Part shown: in pieces, positions 37,806-53,050 of the stretch | Layout of the letters: each line of letters starts with the position of its first letter | Numbering within the stretch: the first letter of the stretch is position 1 | Assembly: GCF_008831285.2 (NCBI RefSeq) | Contig: NW_022204507.1 | Span: 5,352,174 to 5,416,173 of the forward strand | Direction of reading: 5' to 3' | Length of the DNA: 64,000 nucleotides | From: Nymphaea colorata | Taxonomy: Eukaryota; Streptophyta; Magnoliopsida; Nymphaeales; Nymphaeaceae | Program-made: the position numbers and the translations under genes | The notes under the pieces: model-generated | What the model saw: the letters and a program-made list of their open reading frames with translations, nothing else | Database searches by the model: none | Told to the model about the DNA's origin: nothing

Positions 37806-40800
37806 TATGAATATGAATGAAATTTCAGCCATTCATTTGATCTCCTATAGTTCATTCAGTGTGTTTAACTTGCTTTTACATCGATATTGAATGAATTAAA
37901 GGTTTGAAATCACAAGTTCTATGAATTCGAATGGATTTCAGCCATTAATTTGAACCATTATACAATCGTTATTAATTAATCATATTTGTTTAACCAGTTT
38001 TTATATAAATATTGAATGATTTTAAGGATTGAAATCACAAGTTCATATGAACACAAATGGGATTTGAGTTTTTCATTTGATCCCTTATAGTTAATCAAAT
38101 GAGTTTCAATTGCTCCTACAACTATATTGAATGATTTAAGGAATGGAAATCAAACGTTCATATGAATACGAATGGGATTTAAGCCACTAATTTCATCACT
38201 TATAGTTAATCGAACGAGTTAAATATGTTGTTACATTTATATTTAATGATTTAAGGGAATGAAATCATTAGTTTGTACGAATACGAATGAGATTTAAGCT
38301 CCTCATTTGGTCACTTGCAGTTAATCGAATGAGTTTAACATTTTGTTGCATTTATATTGACTGATTTAATAAATTGAAATCACAAGTACGTATGAATGCC
38401 AATCTGATTTAAGTCATTGATTTGATCCCATATAGTTAATCCATGAGTCAACATGTTGTTACATTTATATTAAATGATTACGGGATTGAGTTAACAAGTT
38501 TGTATGAACATGAATGAGAGTTACGCCATTCTTTGAATCCCTTAACATTGGATTAACTTTAAAAGATCAAATAAGAGCTTAAATTTCACTCAAATTCATA
38601 CATACTTGTGATTTCAATCCCCAACAACATTAAATATGATTATAACAAGAAGTTGAAATCATTCAATTAACTATAAAGATCGAATTAATGACTTAAATCC
38701 CAATTGCATTTATGTGAACGTGTGAATTCAGTCGCTTAAATAATTCATTGTAGATGTAAAAACAAGTTAAACACATTAGATTAAATATAAGGGATAAATT
38801 TAATGTTGTTGGGGACTGAAATCACAAGTATGTATGAATTTGAGTGAAATTTAAGCTCTTATTTGATCTTTTAAAGTTAATCCAATGTGTTTAACTTGTT
38901 GTAAAATATGTATCAAGGGGACAAAATTTAAGCTCTTATTTCAATCCCTTGTAGTTAATTCAATGAGTTAAACATGTTGTTACGTTTATATTGAATGACT
39001 TAAGGGATTGAAATAACAAGTTTGTTTGAACACGGATGAGATTTAAGCCATTCCTTGGATCCCTTATACCTATGCCAATGAGTTCAACTTGTTGTTACGT
39101 CTATATTGATTGGTTTAGAAAATTGAAATCACAAGTTCATATGAATACGAATAAGATTTAGGTCATTCACTTGATCTATTATAGTTAACCAATGAGTTGA
39201 ACTTGTTGTTCAATTTGATTTAAGAGATTGGGATCATAAGGTCGTACAAATATGAATGAGATTTAAGTAATTCATTTCGTCCATTATAGTTAACACAACA
39301 ATGAGTTGAACATGTTGTCATATCTATATTGATTGATTTAATAGATTTAAATCACACGTTCACATGAAGACGAATGAGATTTAAAGCATTCATTTGATCC
39401 GATATAGTTTGTACCACGTGTTTAACTTGTCGTTATATCTAGATTGAATGATTTACGGGATTAAAAGTACATGTTCATATGAATACGAATGGGACTTAAG
39501 TCATTCATTACATCCCTTATGTTTAATCCAACGCGTTTGACATATTGTTTTATCTATATTGAGTAATTGAAGGGATTGAAATCACAAGTTCGTATGAATA
39601 TGAATGACTTGATCCATCACTAGTTAACTCAATGTGTTTGACTTCTTGTTGTATCTATATTGAATGATTAAGGGAATGAAATCACAAGTTCGTATGCACA
39701 CCTTTATACTTATTCAAATGAGATCAACTCCTTGTTATATCTTTGTTGATGATTAAATGATTTGAAATCATGAATACAAATGGGTTTTGTCATTCATTTG
39801 ATCCATTATAGTAAATGCAATGGGTTTAACTTGTTTTTATATTTATATTAAATCACCTAAATAATTCAAATCACAAGTTTTTATGAATACGAATGGGACT
39901 TAAGCCATTTGTTTGATCGCTTATAGCTAATCGAAAGGTTTAATTTGTTGTTACATATATATTCAATGATGTTAGAGATTGAAATCAAAAGCTCATATGA
40001 ATACAAATGGGATTTAAGACATTCATTTGATCCCTTATAGTTAATTCAATGTGTTCAACTAGTTATATCTATATTGAATAGTTTAAGATATTGAAATAAC
40101 AAGTTCATATTAATACGAATGAGATTCCAAGACATTTTGTTTCCTTATTGTCAATCCAATGGTTTAACTTGTTATTTATATTTGAAGATTTAAGGGATTA
40201 AAATGACAAGTTCGTACGACATTTAATACATTCATTTGATATTTATAGTTAATCTAATGAATATAAAATGTTGTTACATTTATATTCAATGATTTAAGGG
40301 ATTGAAACAACAGTTTGTAGTAATTCAAATGAGGTTTAAAACATTCATTCGATCCACTATTGTTAAGCCAATTTGTCAAACTTTTCGTTTCATTTATATT
40401 GTTGATTGATTGAAGAGATTAAAATCACAATTTTGTATCATTTGATATTTATAGTTAATGTAATGAATATAAAATGTTGTCACATTTATATTCAATGATT
40501 TAAGTGATTGAAACAACTAGTTTGTACTAATTCAAATGAGGTTTAAAACATTCATTCGATCAACTATTGTTAAGCGAATTTGTTAAACTTGTCGTTTCAT
40601 TTATATTGTTGATTGAAGAGATTAAAATCACAATTTCGTATGAATATGAATGAAATTTCAGCCATTCATTTGATCTCCTATAGTTCATTCAGTGTGTTTA
40701 ACTTGCTTTTACATCGATATTGAATGAATTAAAGGTTTGAAATCACAAGTTCTATGAATTCGAATGGGATTTCAGCCATTAATTTGAACCATTATACAAT

Positions 40801-41375
40801 CTTATTAATTAATCATATTTGTTTAACCAGTTTTTATATAAATATTGAATGATTTTAAGGATTGAAATCACAAGTTCATATGAACACAAATGGGATTTGA
40901 GTTTTTCATTTGATCCCTTATAGTTAATCAAATGAGTTTCAATTGCTCCTACAACTATATTGAATGATTTAAGGAATGGAAATCAAACGTTCATGTGAAT
41001 ACGAATGGGATTTAAGCCACTAATTTCATCACTTATAGTTAATCGAACGAGTTAAATATGTTGTTACATTTATATTTAATGATTTAAGGGAATGAAATCA
41101 TTAGTTTGTACGAATACGAATGAGATTTAAGCTCCTCATTTGGTCACTTGCAGTTAATCGAATGAGTTTAACATTTTGTTGCATTTATATTGACTGATTT
41201 AATAAATTGAAATCACAAGTACGTATGAATGCCAATCTGATTTAAGTCATTGATTTGATCCCATATAGTTAATCCATGAGTCAACATGTTGTTACATTTA
41301 TATTAAATGATTACGGGATTGAGTTAACAAGTTTGTATAACATGAAGAGAGTTACGCCATTCTTTGAATCCCTAA

Positions 41376-41807
41376 CATTGGATTAACTTTAAAAGATCAA
41401 ATAAGAGCTTAAATTTCACTCAAATTCATACATACTTGTGATTTCAATCCCCAACAACATTAAATATGATTATAACAAGAAGTTGAAATCATTCAATTAA
41501 CTATAAAGATCGAATTAATGACTTAAACCCCAATTGCATTTATATGAACGTGTGAATTCAGTCGCTTAAATAGTTGAAATCATTCAATTAACTATAAAGA
41601 TCGAATTAATGACTTAAATCCCAATTGCATTTATGTGAACGTGTGAATTCAGTCGCTTAAATAATTCATTGTAGATGTAAAAACAAGTTAAACACATTAG
41701 ATTAAATATAAGGATAAATTTAATGTTGTTGGGGACTGAAATCACAAGTATGTATGAATTTGAGTGAAATTTAAGCTCTTATTTGATCTTTTAAAGTTAA
41801 TCCAATG
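41376..41807. repeat. Inverted monomer block and 90-bp inverted repeat (example)
   Basis: Left arm 41,376-41,465 is the reverse complement of right arm 41,718-41,807 with a single mismatch in 90 bases. The four monomers between 41,376 and 41,717 are all flipped relative to the rest of the unit: their reverse complements carry TTATAGTTAATTGAATGA and GGGATTTAAGTCATTAATT, as in direct monomers. Equivalent left arms begin near 20,747, 23,679, 26,847, 29,780, 32,951, 34,660, 38,547, 44,290, 49,665, 54,946 and 57,629. The arm is missing at 47,033 and 52,418, where deletions joined the flanks. A single strand could fold into a 90-bp stem with a loop of roughly 160-340 bases. Confidence 0.92.
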
Positions 41808-42279
41808 TGTTTAACTTGTTGTAAAATATGTATCAAGGGGATCAAAATTTAAGCTCTTATTTCAATCCCTTGTAGTTAATTCAATGAGTTAAACATGTTG
41901 TTACGTTTATATTGAATGACTTAAGGGATTGAAATAACAAGTTTGTTTGAACACGGATGAGATTTAAGCCATTCCTTGGATCCCTTATACCTATGCCAAT
42001 GAGTTCAACTTGTTGTTACGTCTATATTGATTGGTTTAGAAAATTGAAATCACAAGTTCATATGAATACGAATAAGATTTAGGTCATTCACTTGATCTAT
42101 TATAGTTAACCAATGAGTTGAACTTGTTGTTCAATTTGATTTAAGAGATTGGGATCATAAGGTCGTACAAATATGAATGAGATTTAAGTAATTCATTTCG
42201 TCCATTATAGTTAACACAACAATGAGTTGAACATGTTGTCATATCTATATTGATTGATTTAATAGATTTAAATCACACG

Positions 42280-45200
42280 TTCACATGAAGACGAATGGGA
42301 TTTAAAGCATTCATTTGATCCGATATAGTTTGTACCACGTGTTTAACTTGTCGTTATATCTAGATTGAATGATTTACGGGATTAAAAGTACATGTTCATA
42401 TGAATACGAATGGGACTTAAGTCATTCATTACATCCCTTATGTTTAATCCAACGCGTTTGACATATTGTTTTATCTATATTGAGTAATTGAAGGGATTGA
42501 AATCACAAGTTCGTATGAATATGAATGACTTGATCCATCACTAGTTAACTCAATGTGTTTGACTTCTTGTTGTATCTATATTGAATGATTAAGGGAATGA
42601 AATCACAAGTTCGTATGCACACCTTTATACTTATTCAATGAGATCAACTCCTTGTTATATCTTTGTTGATGATTAAATGATTTGAAATCATGAATACAAA
42701 TGGGTTTTTCATTCATTTGATCCATTATAGTAAATGCAATGGGTTTAACTTGTTTTTATATTTATATTAAATCACCTAAATAATTCAAATCACAAGTTTT
42801 TTGAATACGAATGGGACTTAAGCCATTTGTTTGATCGCTTATAGCTAATCGAAAGATTTAATTTGTTGTTACATATATATTCAATGATGTTAGAGATTGA
42901 AATCAAAAGCTCATATGAATACAAATGGATTTAAGACATTCATTTGATCCCTTATAGTTAATTCAATGTGTTCAACTAGTTATATCTATATTAATAGTTT
43001 AAGATATTGAAATAACAAGTTCATATTAATACGAATGAGATTCCAGACATTTTGTTTCCTTATTGTCAATCCAATGGTTTAACTTGTTATTTATATTTGA
43101 AGATTTAAGGGATTAAAATGACAAGTTCGTACGACATTTAATACATTCATTTGATATTTATAGTTAATCTAATGAATATAAAATGTTGTTACATTTATAT
43201 TCAATGATTTAAGGGATTGAAAAACCAGTTTGTAGTAATTCAAATGAGGTTTAAAACATTCATTCGATCCACTATTGTTAAGCCAATTTGTCAAACTTTC
43301 GTTTCATTTATATTGTTGATTGATTGAAGAGATTAAAATCACAATTTTGTATCATTTGATATTTATAGTTAATGTAATGAATATAAAATGTTGTCACATT
43401 TATATTCAATATTTAAGTGATTGAAACAACTAGTTTTACTAATTCAAATGAGGTTTAAAACATTCATTCGATCAACTATTGTTAAGCGAATTTGTTAAAC
43501 TTGTCGTTTCATTTATATTGTTGATTGATTGAAGAGATTAAAATCACAATTCTGTGTGAATATGAATGAAATTTCAGCCATTCATTTGATCTCCTATAGT
43601 TCATTCAGTGTGTTTAACTTGCTTTTACATCGATATTGAATGAATTAAAGGTTTGAAATCACAAGTTCTTGAATTCGAATGGGATTTCAGCCATTAATTT
43701 GAACCATTATACAATCGTTATTAATTAATGATATTTGTTTAACCAGTTTTTTATAAATATTGAATGATTTTAAGGATTGAAATCACAAGTTCATATGAAC
43801 ACAAATGGGATTTGAGTTTTTCATTTGATCCCTTATAGTTAATCAAATGAGTTTCAATTCTCCTACAACTATATTGAATGATTTAAGGAATGAAATCAAA
43901 CGTTCATGTGAATACGAATGGGATTTAAGCCACTAATTTCATCACTTATAGTTAATCGAACGAGTTAAATATGTTGTTACATTTATATTTAATGATTTAA
44001 GGGAATGAAATCATTAGTTTGTACGAATACGAATGAGATTTAAGCTCTTCATTTTGTCACTTGCATTAATCGAATGCGTTTAACATTTTGTTGCATTTAT
44101 ATTGACTGATTTAATAAATTGAAATCACAAGTACGTATGAATGCCAATCTGATTTAAGTCATTGATTTGATCCATATAGTTAATCCATGAGTCAACATGT
44201 TGTTACATTTATATTAAATGATTACGGTATTGAGTTAACAAGTTTGTATGAACATGAATGAGAGTTACGCCATTCTTTGAATCCCTTAACATTGGATTAA
44301 CTTTAAAAGATCAAATAAGAGCTTAAATTTCACTCAAATTCATACATACTTGTGATTTCAATCCCCAACAACATTAAATATGATTATAACAAGATGTTGA
44401 AATCATCAATTAACTATAAAGATCGAATTAATGACTTAAACCCCAATTGCATTTATATGAACGTGTGAATTCAGTCACTTAAATAGTTGAAATCATTCAA
44501 TTAACTATAAAGATCGAATTAATGACTTAAATCCCAATTGCATTTATGTGAACGTGTGAATTCAGTCGCTTAAATAATTCATTGTAGATCTAAAACAAGT
44601 TAAACACATTAGATTAAATATAAGTATAAATTTAATGTTGTTGGGGACTGAAATCACAAGTATGTATGAATTTGAGTGAAATTTAAGCTCTTATTTGATC
44701 TTTTAAAGTTAATCCAATGTGTTTAACTTGTTGTAAAATATGTATCAAGGGGATCAAAATTTAAGCTCTTTTTCAATCCCTTGTAGTTAATTCAATGAGT
44801 TAAACATGTTACGTTTATATTGAATGACTTAAGGGATTGAAATAACAAGTATGTTTGAACACGGATGAGATTTAAGCCATTCCTTGGATCCCTTATACCT
44901 ATGCCAATGAGTTCAACTTGTTGTTACGTCTATATTGATTGGTTTAGAAAATTGAAATCACAAGTTCATATGAATACGAATAAGATTTAGGTCATTCCTT
45001 GATCTATTATAGTTAACCAATGAGTTGAACTTGTTGTTCAATTTGATTTAAGAGATTGGGATCATAAGGTCGTACAAATATGAATGACATTTAAGTAATT
45101 CATTTCGTCCGTTATAGTTAACACAACAATGAGTTAAACATGTTGTCATATCTATATTGATTGATTTAATAGATTTAAATCACACGTTCACATGAAGATG

Positions 45201-47665
45201 AATGTGATTTAAAGCATTTATTTGATCTGATATAGTTTGTACCACGTGTTTAACTTGTCGTTATATCTAAATTGAATGATCTACGGGATTAAAAGTACAT
45301 GTTCATATGAATACGAATGGGACTTAAGTCATTCATTACATCCCTTATGTTTAATCCAACGCGTTTGACATATTGTTTTATTATATTTAGTAATTGAAGG
45401 GATTGAAATCACAAGTTCGTATGAATATGAATGACTTGATCCATCACTAGTTAACTCAATGTGTTTGATTTCTTGTTGTATCTATATTGAATGATTAAGG
45501 GAATGAAATCACAAGTTCGTATGCACACCTTTATACTTATTCAAATGAGATCAACTCCTTGTTATATCTTTGTTGATGATTAAATGATTTGAAATCATGA
45601 ATACAAATGGGTTTTGTCATTCATTTGATCCATTATAGTAAATGCAATGGGTTTAACTTGTTTTTATATTTATATTAAATCACCTAAATAATTCAAATCA
45701 CAAGTTTTTATGAATATGAATGGGACTTAAGCCATTTGTTTGATCGCTTATAGCTAATCGAAAGAGTTTAATTTGTTGTTACATATGTATTCAATGATGT
45801 TAGAGATTGAAATCAAAAGCTCATATGAATACAAATGGGATTTAAGGCATTCATTTGATCCCTTATAGTTAATTCAATGTGTTCAACTAGTCATATCTAT
45901 ATTGAATAGTTTAAGATATTGAAATAACAAGTTCATATTAATACGAATGAATTCCAAGACATTTTGCTTCCTTATTGTCAATCCAATGGTTTAACTTGTT
46001 ATTTATATTTGAAGATTTAAGGGATTAAAATGACAAGTTCGTACGACGTTTAATACATTCATTTGATATTTATAGTTAATCTAATGAATATAAAATGTTG
46101 TTACATTTATATTCAATGATTAAGGGATTGAAACAACCAGTTTATAGTAATTCAAATGAGGTTTAAAACATTCATTCGATCCACTATTGTCAAGCCAATT
46201 TGTCAAACTTTTCATTTCATTTATATTGTTGATTGATTGAAGAGATTAAAATCACAATTTTGTATCATTTGATTTTTATAGTTAATGTAATGAATATAAA
46301 ATGTTGTCACATTTATATTAAATGATTTAAGTGATTGAAACCACTAGTTTGTACTAATTCAAATGAGGTTTAAAACATTCATTCGATCAACTATTGTTAA
46401 GCGAATTTGTTAAACTTGTCGTTTCATTTATATTGTTGATTGATTGAAGAGATTAAAATCGCAATTTCGTATGAATATGAATGAAATTTCAGCCATTCAT
46501 TTGATCTCCTATAGTTCATTCAGTGTGTTTAACTTGCTTTTACATCGATATTGAATGAATTAAAGGTTTGAAATCACAAGTTCTATGAATTCGAATGGGA
46601 TTTCAGCCATTAATTTGAACGATTATACAATCGTTATTAATTAATGATATTTGTTTAACCAGTTTTTATATAAATATTGAATGATTTTAAGGATTGAAAT
46701 TACAAGTTCATATGAACACAAATGGATTTTGAGTTTTTCATTTGATCCCTTATAGTTAATCAAATGAGTTTCAATTGCTCCTACAACTATATTGAATGAT
46801 TTAAGGAATGGAAATCAAACGTTCATGTGAATACGAATGGGATTTCAGCCACTGATTTCATCACTTATAGTTAATCGGACGAGTTAAATATGTTGTTACA
46901 TTTATATTTAATGATTTAAGGGAATGAAATCATTAGTTTGTACGAATACGAATGAGATTTAAGCTCCACATTTGGTCACTTGCAGTCAATCGAATGAGTT
47001 TAACATTTTGTTGCATTTATATTGACTGATTTAAATCCCCAACAACATTAAATATGATTATAACAAGAAGTTGGAATCATTCAATTAACTATAAAGATCG
47101 AATTAATGACTTAAATCCCAATTTCATTTATGTGAACGTGTGAATTCAGTCACTTAAATAATTCATTGTAGATGTAAAAACAAGTTAAACACATTAGATT
47201 AAATATAAGGGATAAATTTAATGTTGTTGGGGACTGAAATCACAAGTATGTATGAATTTGAGTGAAATTTAAGCTCTTATTTGATCTTTTAAAGTTAATC
47301 CAATGTGTTTAACTTGTTGTAAAATATGTATCAAGGGGATCAAAATTTAAGCTCTTATTTTAATCCCTTGTAGTTAATTCAATGAGTTAAACATGTTGTT
47401 ACGTTTATATTGAATGACTTAAGGGATTGAAATAACAAGTTTGTTTGAACACGGATGAGATTTAAGCCATTCCTTGGATCCCTTATACCTATGCCAATGA
47501 GTTCAACTTGTTGTTACGTCTATATTGATTGGTTTAGAAAATTGAAATCACAAGTTCATATGAATACGAATAAGATTTAGGTCATTCACTTGATCTATTA
47601 TAGTTAACCAATGAGTTGAACTTGTTGTTCAATTTGATTTAAGAGATTGGGATCATAAGGTCGTA
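42280..47665. repeat. 5.385-kb two-HOR block, copy 1
   Basis: Private variants recur at +5,370 to +5,385: TTCTGTGTGAATATG (43,550 and 48,920), AAACATGTTACGTTT, AAGTATGTTTGAACACGG, GAAGATGAATGTGATTTAAAG, AAAATCGCAATTTCG, the deletion junction GACTGATTTAAATCCCC (47,026 and 52,411), and the junction TCGTACACATTCATTTAATCC (47,661 and 53,046). The left edge is approximate. Confidence 0.8.
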
Positions 47666-50600
47666 CACATTCATTTAATCCGATATAGTTCGTACCACTG
47701 TTTAACTTGTCGTTATATCTAGATTGAATGATTTACGGGATTAAAAGTACATGTTCATATGAATACAAATGGGACTTAAGTCATTCATTACATCCCTTAT
47801 GTTTAATCCAACGCGTTTGACATGTTGTTTTATCTATATTGAGTAATTGAAGGGATTGAAGTCACAAGTTCGTATGAATATTAATGACTTGATCCATCAC
47901 TAGTTAACTCAATGTGTTTGACTTCTTGTTGTATCTATATTGAATGATTAAGGGAATGAAATCACGAGTTCATATGCACACCTTTGTACTTATTCAGATG
48001 AGATCAACTCCTTGTTATATCTTTGTTGATGATTAAATGATTTGAAATCATGAATACAAATGGGTTTTCCCATTCATTTGATCCATTATAGTAAATGCGA
48101 TGGGTTTAACTTGTTTTTATATTTATATTAAATCACCTAAATAATTCAAATCACAAGTTTTTTTGAATACGAATGGGACTTAAGCCATTTGTTTGATCGC
48201 TTATAGCTAATCGAAAGAATTTAATTTGTTGTTACATATATATTCAATGATGTTAGAGATTGAAATCAAAAGCTCATATGAATACAAATGAGATTTAAGA
48301 CATTCATTTGATCCCTTATAGTTAATTCAATGTGTTCAACTAGTTACATCTACACTAAATAGTTTAAGATATTGAAATAACAAGTTCATATTAATACGAA
48401 TGAGATTCCGAGACATTTTGTTTCCTTATTGTCAATCCAATGGTTGAACTTGTTATTCATATTTGAAGATTTAAGGGATTAAAATGACAAGTTCGTACGA
48501 CATTTAATACATTCATTTGATATTTATAGTGAATCTAATGAATATAAAATGTTGTTACATTTATATTCAATGATTTAAGGGATTGAAATAACCAGTTTGT
48601 AGTAATTCAAATGAGGTTTAAAACATTCAAGCGATCCACTATTGTTAAGCCAATTTGTCAAACTTATCGTTTCATTTATATTGTTGATTGATTGAAGCGA
48701 TTAAAATCACAATTTTGTATCATTTGATATTTATAGTTAATGTAATGAATATAAAATGTTGTCACATTTATATTCAATAATTTAAGTGATTGAAACAACT
48801 AGTTTCTACTAATTCAAATGAGGTATAAAACATTCATTCGATCAACTATTGTTAAGCGAATTTGTTAAACTTGTCGTTTCATTTATATTGTTGATTGATT
48901 GAAGAGATTAAAATCACAATTCTGTGTGAATATGAATGAAATTTCAGCCATTCATTTGATCTCCTATAGTTCATTCAGTGTGTTTAACTTGCTTTTACAT
49001 CGATATTGAATGAATTGAAGGTTTGAAATCACAAGTTCTGTGAATTCGAATGGGATTTCAGCCATTAATTTGAACCATTATACAATCGTTATTAATTAAT
49101 GATATTTGTTTAACCAGTTTTTGTATAAATATTGAATGATTTTAAGGATTGAAATCACAAGTTCATATGAACACAAATGGGATTTGAGTTTTTCATTTGA
49201 TCCCTTATAGTTAATCAAATGAGGTTCAATTTCTCCTACAACTATATTGAATGATTTAAGGAATGAAAATCAAACGTTCATGTGAATACGAATGGGATTT
49301 AAGCCACTAATTTCATCACTTATAGTTAATCGAACGAGTTAAATATGTTGTTACATTTATATTTAATGATTTAAGGGAATGAAATCATTAGTTTGTACGA
49401 ATACGAATGAGATTTAAGCTCTTCATTTTGTCACTTGCAATTAATCGAATGCGTTTAACATTTTGTTGCATTTATATTGACTGATTTAATAAATTGAAAT
49501 CACAAGTACGTATGAATGCCAATCTGATTTAAGTCATTGATTTGAGTCCATATAGTTAATCCATGAGTCAACATGTTGTTACATTTATATTAAATGATTA
49601 CGGTATTGAGTTAACAAGTTTGTATGAACATGAATGAGAGTTACGCCATTCTTTGAATCCCTTAACATTGGATTAACTTTAAAAGATCAAATAAGAGCTT
49701 AAATTTCACTCAAATTCATACATACTTGTGATTTCAATCCCCAACAACATTAAATATGATTATAACAAGATGTTGAAATCACTCAATTAACTATAAAGAT
49801 CGAATTAATGACTTAAACCCCAATTGCATTTATATGAACGTGTGAATTCAGTCACTTAAATAGTTGAAATCATTCAATTAACTATAAAGATCGAATTAAT
49901 GACTTAAATCCCAATTGCATTTATGTGAACGTGTGAATTCAGTCGCTTAAATAATTCATTGTAGATCTAAACACAAGTTAAACACATTAGATTAAATATA
50001 AGGAATAAATTTAATGTTGTTGGGGACTGAAATCACAAGTATGTATGAATTTGAGTGAAATTTAAGCTCTTATTTGATCTTTTAAAGTTAATCCAATGTG
50101 TTTAACTTGTTGTAAAATATGTATCAAGGGGATCAAAATTTAAGCTCTTGTTTCAATCCCTTGTAGTTAATTCAATGAGTTAAACATGTTACGTTTATAT
50201 TGAATGACTTAAGGGATTGAAATAACAAGTATGTTTGAACACGGATGAGATTTAAGCCATTCCTTGGATCCCTTATACCTATGCCAATGAGTTCAACTTG
50301 TTGTTACGTCTATATCGATTGGTTTAGAAAATTGAAATCACAAGTTCATATGAATACGAATAAGATTTAGGTCATTCCCTTGATCTATTATAGTTAACCA
50401 ATGAGTTGAACTTGTTGTTCAATTTGATTTAAGAGATTGGGATCATAAGGTCGTACAAATATGAATGACATTTAAGTAATTCATTTCGTCCGTTATAGTT
50501 AACACAACAATGAGTTAAACATGTTGTCATATCTATATTGATTGATTTAATAGATTTAAATCACACGTTCACATGAAGATGAATGTGATTTAAAGCATTT

Positions 50601-53050
50601 ATTTGATCTGATATAGTTTGTACCACGTGTTTAACTTGTCGTTATATCTAAATTGAATGATCTACGGGATTAAAAGTACATGTTCATATGAATACGAATG
50701 GGACTTAAGTCATTCATTACATCCCTTATGTTTAATCCAACGCGTTTGACATATTGTTTTATTTATATTTAGTAATTGAAGGGATTGAAATCACAAGTTC
50801 GTATGAATATGAATGACTTGATCCATCACTAGTTAACTCAATGTGTTTGATTTCTTGTTGTATCTATATTGAATGATTAAGGGAATGAAATCACAAGTTC
50901 GTATGCACACCTTTATACTTATTCAAATGAGATCAACTCCTTGTTATATCTTTGTTGATGATTAAATGATTTGAAATCATGAATACAAATGGGTTTTGTC
51001 ATTCATTTGATCCATTATAGTAAAATGCAATGGGTTTAACTTGTTTTTATATTTATATTAAATCACCTAAATAATTCAAATCACAAGTTTTTATGAATAT
51101 GAATGGGACTTAAGCCATTTGTTTGATCGCTTATAGCTAATCGAAAGAGTTTAATTTGTTGTTACATATGTATTCAATGATGTTAGAGATTGAAATCAAA
51201 AGCTCATATGAATACAAATGGGATTTAAGGCATTCATTTGATCCCTTATAGTTAATTCAATGTGTTCAACTAGTCATATCTATATTGAATAGTTTAAGAT
51301 ATTGAAATAACAAGTTCATATTAATACGAATGAAATTCCAAGACATTTTGCTTCCTTATTGTCAATCCAATGGTTTAACTTGTTATTTATATTTGAAGAT
51401 TTAAGGGATTAAAATGACAAGTTCGTACGACGTTTAATACATTCATTTGATATTTATAGTTAATCTAATGAATATAAAATGTTGTTACATTTATATTCAA
51501 TGACTTAAGGGATTGAAACAACCAGTTTATAGTAATTCAAATGAGGTTTAAAACATTCATTCGATCCACTATTGTCAAGCCAATTTGTCAAACTTTTCAT
51601 TTCATTTATATTGTTGATTGATTGAAGAGATTAAAATCACAATTTTGTATCATTTGATTTTTATAGTTAATGTAATGAATATAAAATGTTGTCACATTTA
51701 TATTAAATGATTTAAGTGATTGAAACCACTAGTTTGTACTAATTCAAATGAGGTTTAAAACATTCATTCGATCAACTATTGTTAAGCGAATTTGTTAAAC
51801 TTGTCGTTTCATTTATATTGTTGATTGATTGAAGAGATTAAAATCGCAATTTCGTATGAATATGAATGAAATTTCAGCCATTCATTTGATCTCCTATAGT
51901 TCATTCAGTGTGTTTAACTTGCTTTTACATCGATATTGAATGAATTAAAGGTTTGAAATCACAAGTTCTATGAATTCGAATGGGATTTCAGCCATTAATT
52001 TGAACGATTATACAATCGTTATTAATTAATGATATTTGTTTAACCAGTTTTTATATAAATATTGAATGATTTTAAGGATTGAAATTACAAGTTCATATGA
52101 ACACAAATGGATTTTGAGTTTTTCATTTGATCCCTTATAGTTAATCAAATGAGTTTCAATTGCTCCTACAACTATATTGAATGATTTAAGGAATGGAAAT
52201 CAAACGTTCATGTGAATACGAATGGGATTTCAGCCACTGATTTCATCACTTATAGTTAATCGGACGAGTTAAATATGTTGTTACATTTATATTTAATGAT
52301 TTAAGGGAATGAAATCATTAGTTTGTACGAATACGAATGAGATTTAAGCTCCACATTTGGTCACTTGCAGTCAATCGAATGAGTTTAACATTTTGTTGCA
52401 TTTATATTGACTGATTTAAATCCCCAACAACATTAAATATGATTATAACAAGAAGTTGGAATCATTCAATTAACTATAAAGATCGAATTAATGACTTAAA
52501 TCCCAATTTCATTTATGTGAACGTGTGAATTCAGTCACTTAAATAATTCATTGTAGATGTAAAAACAAGTTAAACACATTAGATTAAATATAAGGGATAA
52601 ATTTAATGTTGTTGGGGACTGAAATCACAAGTATGTATGAATTTGAGTGAAATTTAAGCTCTTATTTGATCTTTTAAAGTTAATCCAATGTGTTTAACTT
52701 GTTGTAAAATATGTATCAAGGGGATCAAAATTTAAGCTCTTATTTCAATCCCTTGTAGTTAATTCAATGAGTTAAACATGTTGTTACGTTTATATTGAAT
52801 GACTTAAGGGATTGAAATAACAAGTTTGTTTGAACACGGATGAGATTTAAGCCATTCCTTGGATCCCTTATACCTATGCCAATGAGTTCAACTTGTTGTT
52901 ACGTCTATATTGATTGGTTTAGAAAATTGAAATCACAAGTTCATATGAATACGAATAAGATTTAGGTCATTCACTTGATCTATTATAGTTAACCAATGAG
53001 TTGAACTTGTTGTTCAATTTGATTTAAGAGATTGGGATCATAAGGTCGTA
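47666..53050. repeat. 5.385-kb two-HOR block, copy 2
   Basis: The tandem partner of 42,280-47,665. It ends at the same private deletion junction, so the block of two variant HOR units duplicated after those deletions arose. The right halves of the two copies are nearly identical, and the left halves differ more. Confidence 0.8.
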
